A stretch of 10,618 nucleotides of DNA from Paenibacillus sp. JCM 18996 (lineage in GTDB: Bacteria; Bacillota; Bacilli; Paenibacillales; NBRC-103111), in NCBI GenBank assembly GCA_001313085.1, contig BBFE01000072.1, forward strand, positions 1-10,618, in the 5' to 3' direction. A program made the translations under genes and the position numbers. Positions 6,900 to 10,618 of this stretch are shown here, piece after piece (position 1 is the stretch's first letter; the number at the start of each line of letters is the position of its first letter). The notes under the pieces were generated by a model that saw only the letters and a program-made list of their open reading frames with translations, was not told where the DNA came from and did no database searches.

Positions 6900-7480
6900 G
6901 TCTTGAACAGAAAATTTCAACAAAAAAAACCAATCCCTTAACGTGTTGTTTTCACGTAAGTTAGTGGGTTTATTTTGCAATTCGCTCAATTAATTGGAAT
7001 TCAGATATTGATCAATCAAATGCAAAATGGTCGTCTAAACAGACTACTAACAATATGAGATCGTTAAGGAGCTCGGTACCCACATTCGAATGTTTTTTTC
7101 GGATCGAGAAGCGGGTACTAATGAAGCTTGGTCATGAGTTTTAAAAGGCGAGGAAGTAAGAATTTGAAGGGACTGGGGCCACTTTTTTTGTTGGTTTTTT
7201 ATGCGCTAGGACATTAGGCTACCGGATACGATACTGAAGGAGCTTGCCTAGTGCAGTTCCTTTACGGCTGGTAGAATTAGATACAAATTCGGAGCGAACG
7301 AGGGAAAACGGCTACTTTGGCATGGGCGGGATAATGTGATATCTTCTCATCACCAAACCAATACCCTTTCACAGTTTGCTGTCAATCTGTTGCTTTTACT
7401 CTGAATAACGAACCTCATATGTTTCATCTAATCCTACACTTTGCCCACTTATCATGATAAAACCTCTCATTAAATTTAAT
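6900..7480. other. About 600 bases without a reliable gene
   Basis: All six frames are short or interrupted. Weak traces are a 23-codon frame from the ATG at 7134 with a hydrophobic end (GPLFLLVFYALGH), a plus frame around 7260-7400 reading RIRYKFGANEGKRLLWHG, and a minus-strand 19-codon frame near 7400-7460. None has both a ribosome site and a recognisable product. It may be decayed coding DNA. Confidence 0.4.
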
Positions 7481-7486
7481 ATTAAT

Positions 7487-7501
7487 TAATAATCATTCTC
7501 A
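7487..7501. promoter_or_regulatory. Fur box upstream of the EfeU promoter
   Basis: The minus-strand sequence TGAGAATGATTATTA matches the Bacillus 7-1-7 Fur consensus TGATAATNATTATCA at 12 of 14 defined positions. It ends 15 bases before the -35 element. Confidence 0.6.
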
Positions 7502-7516
7502 TCTTCCTCTAAATTA

Positions 7517-7545
7517 TTGACCAAATTCGATCTCTCTTTTATAAT
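7517..7545 (+). promoter_or_regulatory. SigA-type promoter of the iron permease gene
   Basis: TTGACC (7517-7522), 17 bases, TATAAT (7540-7545): five of six and six of six matches to the SigA consensus at ideal spacing. It is flanked by Fur boxes and lies 60 bases before the start codon. Confidence 0.8.
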
Positions 7546-7554
7546 CAATTTCAG

Positions 7555-7569
7555 TGATAATGATTTTCA
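7555..7569 (+). promoter_or_regulatory. Fur box over the transcription start of the iron permease gene
   Basis: TGATAATGATTTTCA matches TGATAATNATTATCA at 13 of 14 defined positions. It begins 10 bases after the -10 element, where bound Fur with iron would block transcription. Confidence 0.78.
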
Positions 7570-7606
7570 ATATCGTATATAAACTGAGAAAAAAGAGGGA
7601 GACAAC

Positions 7607-8588
7607 TTGAAATCTTTAAATATGAAAAAACGTTACTTTCGGTATATTGGCTCTTATCATCGTCGGTGTCTTGGTATGGCAAGGAATTACTTCGGGAGGC
7701 GCACCAGACCCAACCGCAAGTAATATAACTCCATCCACTGCCATATTGAATGTTTCTATCCTTGTTTTTCGCGAAGGATTAGAAGCAATCCTGGTTTTAT
7801 CGGCGATTACTGCAGGTCTTGTACGAACTAAAAAAAAGATTCCTGGAAACCAATATTTGTTGGGTCAGGCATTTCCTTTTTTAGCAACCATTGTAACGTG
7901 GTTCGTGGTAGTGGGTATTATTTCTTTAGTGGGAAATACAACGTCTGAACTTAACATTCAGGCGGGAACCGGACTTTTAGCGAATATCGTTCTTCTAGTC
8001 ATCATGAACTGGTTCTTTCACAAAATTTATTGGACGGGTTGGATCTCGCTGCACAATAAAAAAAACGCCGTCAAATCACCGATGTTCCAAAAGAGGGAAA
8101 CACAAACATTTCAGCTTCGTATTGGAGTCTTGTGGTCATCGGCTTAACATCGATGTATCGCGAAGGTTTTGAAGTGGTACTCTTCCTTCAAAACATCCGC
8201 TTACAAGTAGGAAGCCATTTCGTTCTATTGGGAGCATTGATCGGATTGTTCTTTACCGGAATCGTGGCATTGCTGAACTTTGTCGCTCATCAAAAAAACT
8301 CCCTTATAAGAAAATGTTGATTATAACTGGTGCTCTGCTGGTCGTGGTTCTTTTAGTTATGACTGGCGAAACCGCCTTAGAAATGCAACAAGCAGGATGG
8401 ATTCCGACTACAAAAAAATGGATCTAAATATTCCTGATTGGATGGGAGTTTGGTTCTCGATCTTCCCCAATGTTGAAACATTAGTTGCTCAAGGCTTTGC
8501 TTTTGTCTTTGTTGTTGGCTCGTATGTCTTCTTGCAGTTCACACGAAGTTGGAAGCCAAAGTTGGCAGAAAAAATTAAGTTAATATGA
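7607..8588 (+). pseudogene. efeU: FTR1/EfeU family iron permease, frameshifted
   Basis: A predicted multi-spanning membrane protein importing iron. FTR1/EfeU proteins carry two RExxE iron-binding motifs on membrane helices; here they are REGLE (about residues 55-59) and YREGFEVV (about 184-188). Rejoined length is about 325 residues: an N-terminal hydrophobic segment, short Pro/Ser linker, then alternating membrane helices and basic loops, ending KPKLAEKIKLI. The TTG at 7607 has GAGGGAG 5 bases upstream; the in-frame ATG at 7622 is too far. Four indels break the frame, all in A runs: 7625-7630 (one surplus base), then 8058-8065, 8292-8298 and 8412-8418 (each needing one more base or two fewer). 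The rejoined parts HQKLPYKKMLIITG and GWIPTT-MDLNIPDWMG follow family order, so the gene is probably whole in the organism. A Fur-controlled promoter fits iron-starvation expression. The usual partners EfeO and EfeB are not in the window. Confidence 0.86.
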
Positions 8589-8707
8589 GCTGTGGATCTG
8601 TGTTGTCTTCTTTCTCGGATAGTCTAAAGAGTAGAAAACGTAACTGTTGATTTTCTTATTCGAGCATTTTGCATCCGCAGAAAACTTTAGAAAATTAAGA
8701 AATAGTT

Positions 8708-8757
8708 AAAAAAAGGGATATGCCGTCACAAATTTTCAGTCGGCATATCCCTTTTTT
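8708..8757. terminator. Strong bidirectional terminator after the iron permease gene
   Basis: A6-GGGATATGCCG pairs with CGGCATATCCC-T6 in a 17-bp stem around a 15-base loop, with T tracts on both strands. It ends the permease transcript and can also end the convergent minus-strand gene. Confidence 0.9.
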
Positions 8758-8881
8758 GTATGGTTTGAAAGATAGAAAACAATTGACGAGCTTCAAGGTA
8801 GAGAGGAAATGCATAGCTTTTTTACAGTTGAGGGTACCATCATCTTTAGCGAATCAGCTCGCTCTGTGTGTTCCCTTCTGA

Positions 8882-9154
8882 CTAAATAGGAAAATTTTTT
8901 TGAAATCTTTCACTCCATTCATTTCGGTCAGCTTCCGTAATCTCTCCCATTTGTGACCATTCCACCAGAAAATTCTGCATTTCGAAAAGGTGATAATACA
9001 CTTTCTTTAAAAGCTGCAGATGTTGTTGTTCCTTCAATAATTGTAAATGTCTTTGTTTTACCAGCGGACTGTATTTAACCGCATGGATCGCCAGTTCCAA
9101 AGCGGAAGCCGCTTGCTTCACATCCTGATGGAGCTGTCTGGAGGTGGAGATCAA
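8882..9154 (-). CDS. Small helical protein, 90 residues or more, unidentified
   Basis: No family is recognised. The protein is almost entirely amphipathic helix (QAASALELAIHAVKYSPLV, VYYHLFEMQNFLVEWSQM) with a tandem HLQLLK repeat (RHLQLLKEQQHLQLLKK), and ends EWSERFQKNFPI. The TTG at 9154 with AAGGAAG about 5 bases upstream is the best start as read. The same frame stays open upstream (GIAHWLKEEASTGQGSVLI) to a TGA near 9217. One extra A at about 9216-9219 would join it to MLSISGQVEFE from an ATG at 9243, giving about 120 residues, but that ATG has no ribosome site. It could be a coiled-coil adaptor or regulator. It converges on the iron permease gene. Confidence 0.55.
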   Translation of the reverse strand: MISTSRQLHQDVKQAASALELAIHAVKYSPLVKQRHLQLLKEQQHLQLLKKVYYHLFEMQNFLVEWSQMGEITEADRNEWSERFQKNFPI

Positions 9155-9379
9155 TACGCTTCCTTGCCCAGTGGAAGCCTCTTCCTTCAGCCAATGTGCG
9201 ATTCCTCTTATTCAAATTCCACTTGGCCGCTGATGCTAAGCATCACAAAAAACAAATAAACAAATTTTTTTTCACTTTGTAAACAAATGAATAAGCTGTC
9301 TACATAAGATTTTCATTATTCTGTGGGTAAAGGATAAGAAGTTAAACTATAACTCTATTACAAAAGGAGTTGAGCAGGC

Positions 9380-9529
9380 ATGAAAGTGGATAAATGTACT
9401 AGTTGCTGACAGCATGGAACGATTAATGAAGTTGTAGAGGATTGGAATTATCTGATTCAGTTTGTTTGCCTTCAGTATAAGGTATTTCAGAGACCGTTGG
9501 AGCGTTTATTTTTTGTGAATGACCGCTGA
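9380..9529 (+). other. Short ORF with in-frame TGA after a CxxC (49-codon frame, stop at codon 10)
   Basis: A good AAAGGAG (9363-9369) stands 10 bases before the ATG at 9380. The frame reads MKVDKCTSC, then TGA, then continues open as QHGTINEVVEDWNYLIQFVC to a second TGA at 9527. It may be a small gene with a nonsense mutation, or chance. The stretch 9530-9780 that follows shows no supportable gene. Confidence 0.3.
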
Positions 9530-9780
9530 CTACATCTTATTTTGTCCCCTCAGTCCTTTGAAGGCAACCCTTTAATGTATACACCCACGCTAGTGCTTGC
9601 GAATCCCCCGCGGGGCTACGTTTACACGATTTCCAAATTTCGAATAATGAAAAAAAACGACAGTAGCACTCCTGCTTCCACACAACGTATTCGTTCGTGC
9701 TGTATGGGCTTCTTAGAAATTCTGATAAGAAATAGCAACATCGTTTGATGATGCTTGACTCGGCGGTATGGTAGCTGATC

Positions 9781-10266
9781 CTATTCCTTAAAGTTAGTTT
9801 TTTTCAAGCCCAATCCCTCGGTTAACCTTTCTACCGCCTTCTTAATACGGGAGCTGCGTGTTTCCGCCTTCTTTGCTCCCTCTATCCAATCGACGTATTC
9901 CTTACGGCGAGAATAGGACATTTTATCAAGATGGTTAAGTGCCTGCTCCTGCTGTTGTAACGCAGATTGAAAATCGTCCGGTATTGCTACCTCACGTAAA
10001 GCGTCATCCTTCTCCAACCAAACGTTTATAAGATCCCCTGCTTCTGCACTGATTGCTTTTCTTATGTCCCCGTTAACGACCAGAATATGGTGGGTATTCT
10101 TCCCTTGGGACATTAGAGAACTACGAAAGGAAACGCCATTTATTTCTCCTTTTACAGGGACACGTCCCTTTGTTCCAAACTTCTCCTCTACAGAAAATGG
10201 GAACTCCACATATGTCCATGTTCCTGGGGCATTTGGCCTGTATAATTTAGCTTGAAATGTAATCAT
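9781..10266 (-). CDS. DUF1905 plus YdeI/OmdA-family protein
   Basis: A complete 161-residue cytosolic protein. The N-terminal part (about 3-80) is a DUF1905 beta-barrel-like domain (FQAKLYRPNAPGTWTYVEFP, then GEINGVSFRSSL). The C-terminal part (about 92-150) is the helical YdeI/OmpD-associated domain (VAIPDDFQSALQQQ, YSRRKEYVDWIEGAKKAETR, KAVERLTEGL). The combination is common in Bacillus relatives; the YdeI part is labelled bacteriocin protection in family databases, but its biochemical role is unclear. GAGGGG lies 7 bases before the ATG. Unlike most genes here it has no frameshift; a T7 run at 9798-9804 touches only the last residues. It begins 66 bases after the stop of the partial gene upstream on the same strand, so they may share a transcript. 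Confidence 0.85.
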   Translation of the reverse strand: MITFQAKLYRPNAPGTWTYVEFPFSVEEKFGTKGRVPVKGEINGVSFRSSLMSQGKNTHHILVVNGDIRKAISAEAGDLINVWLEKDDALREVAIPDDFQSALQQQEQALNHLDKMSYSRRKEYVDWIEGAKKAETRSSRIKKAVERLTEGLGLKKTNFKE

Positions 10267-10332
10267 TTGAAACCCCTCTAATTAAATTTAAGTTGGCAAC
10301 CTATAATGTCTAGTGTGTGTTTTTATCCCGTC

Positions 10333-10618
10333 TTATAGAAGTGCGGCGAATCCTTCTCCAAGAAGTTTCTTTCGCCATCCTGATTTCAACATGAAACTAA
10401 GTAATATACCACCCATTCCTTCGAAGCCATTATGCTCAAGCATGAGACGCGTGCTCCATTCATCGATATGAGTATCCAAATGACAGTTGTGTGCGTCTTT
10501 TTTTTAGATGAACCGCCCCACCATTTCCATACAAGCCTGTGTGTCAACTGCAAACGAAAATTACCCAAAACCGGCACTTGAATTTTCCCCAAAAGGTGCA
10601 AGTAGAAGGCCCGAGTGA
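10333..10618 (-). pseudogene. 3' part of an unidentified gene, frameshifted, cut by the window edge
   Basis: The frame is open at the right edge (AFYLHLLGKIQVPVLGNFRL, then THRLVWKWWGG) and must start outside the window. At the T8 run 10498-10505 the frame has to shift by one added or two lost bases to continue as DAHNCHLDTHIDEWSTRLML, then GGILLSFMLKSGWRKKLLGE and FAALL with TAA at 10333-10335. The basic end with a long final helix vaguely recalls SRPBCC/polyketide-cyclase-like proteins, but I would not assign it. It precedes the DUF1905 gene on the same strand. Confidence 0.5.

Noticed and set aside
7070..7082. GAGCTCGGTACCC, identical to part of the pUC cloning polylinker
   Set aside because: Only 13 bases match; the flanks differ from vector sequence, so I take it as chance rather than contamination.
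8809..8889. Plus-strand 26-codon ORF with GAGAGG upstream
   Set aside because: Ribosome site is too close to the ATG, no promoter is clear and the product has no recognisable features.
9542..9748. Plus-strand 68-codon frame
   Set aside because: No proper start or ribosome site, low-complexity product unlike a known protein; probably non-coding.
1..10618. CRISPR arrays, tRNA or rRNA genes, complete insertion sequences, tandem repeats
   Set aside because: Looked for spaced direct repeats, cloverleaf patterns and transposase motifs with terminal inverted repeats; none could be supported.

Overview
The window looks like chromosomal DNA of a low-to-mid GC Gram-positive spore-former, most likely Paenibacillaceae (Paenibacillus or a close relative). 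This is inferred from SLH-domain and Big_2 surface proteins, purine-rich Shine-Dalgarno sites with TTG starts, SigA promoters, Fur boxes of the Bacillus type and strong hairpin terminators. No RNA genes, CRISPR array or intact mobile element were seen.

Layout. (1) 1-2385: a secreted three-SLH-domain protein on the minus strand, divergent from a secreted NodB-type polysaccharide deacetylase with a C-terminal Big_2 domain. (2) 2445-2958: two small unidentified minus-strand genes. (3) 3223-4277: a conspicuously GC-rich nucleotidyltransferase-fold gene, apparently acquired, preceded by a 17-codon leader that overlaps it as ATGA. (4) 4345-6189: a large secreted repeat (probably beta-propeller) protein with two C-terminal Big_2 domains on the minus strand. 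(5) 6271-6899: a small CxxC protein gene with several dyad sequences upstream. (6) 6900-7480: about 600 bases in which I see no reliable gene. (7) 7487-8757: an FTR1/EfeU-type iron permease behind a near-consensus SigA promoter flanked by two Fur boxes, ended by a strong bidirectional terminator. (8) 8882-10618: a small helical protein, a short ORF interrupted by TGA, a DUF1905/YdeI-OmdA family gene and the 3' part of an unidentified gene running off the right edge.

Two themes stand out. First, six genes (SLH protein, deacetylase, propeller/Big_2 protein, CxxC protein, EfeU and the edge gene) are broken by frameshifts that sit almost entirely in A/T runs of six or more. Rejoining the frames gives clean family-like proteins. 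This points to homopolymer length errors in the read, or less likely to real slippage or decay; coordinates below span the rejoined genes. Second, the deacetylase and the propeller/Big_2 gene share both a homologous terminal Big_2 module ending in YVY and an almost identical promoter: GTTC-N8-GAAC, 11 bases, then TATAAT. They probably form a co-regulated cell-surface set.
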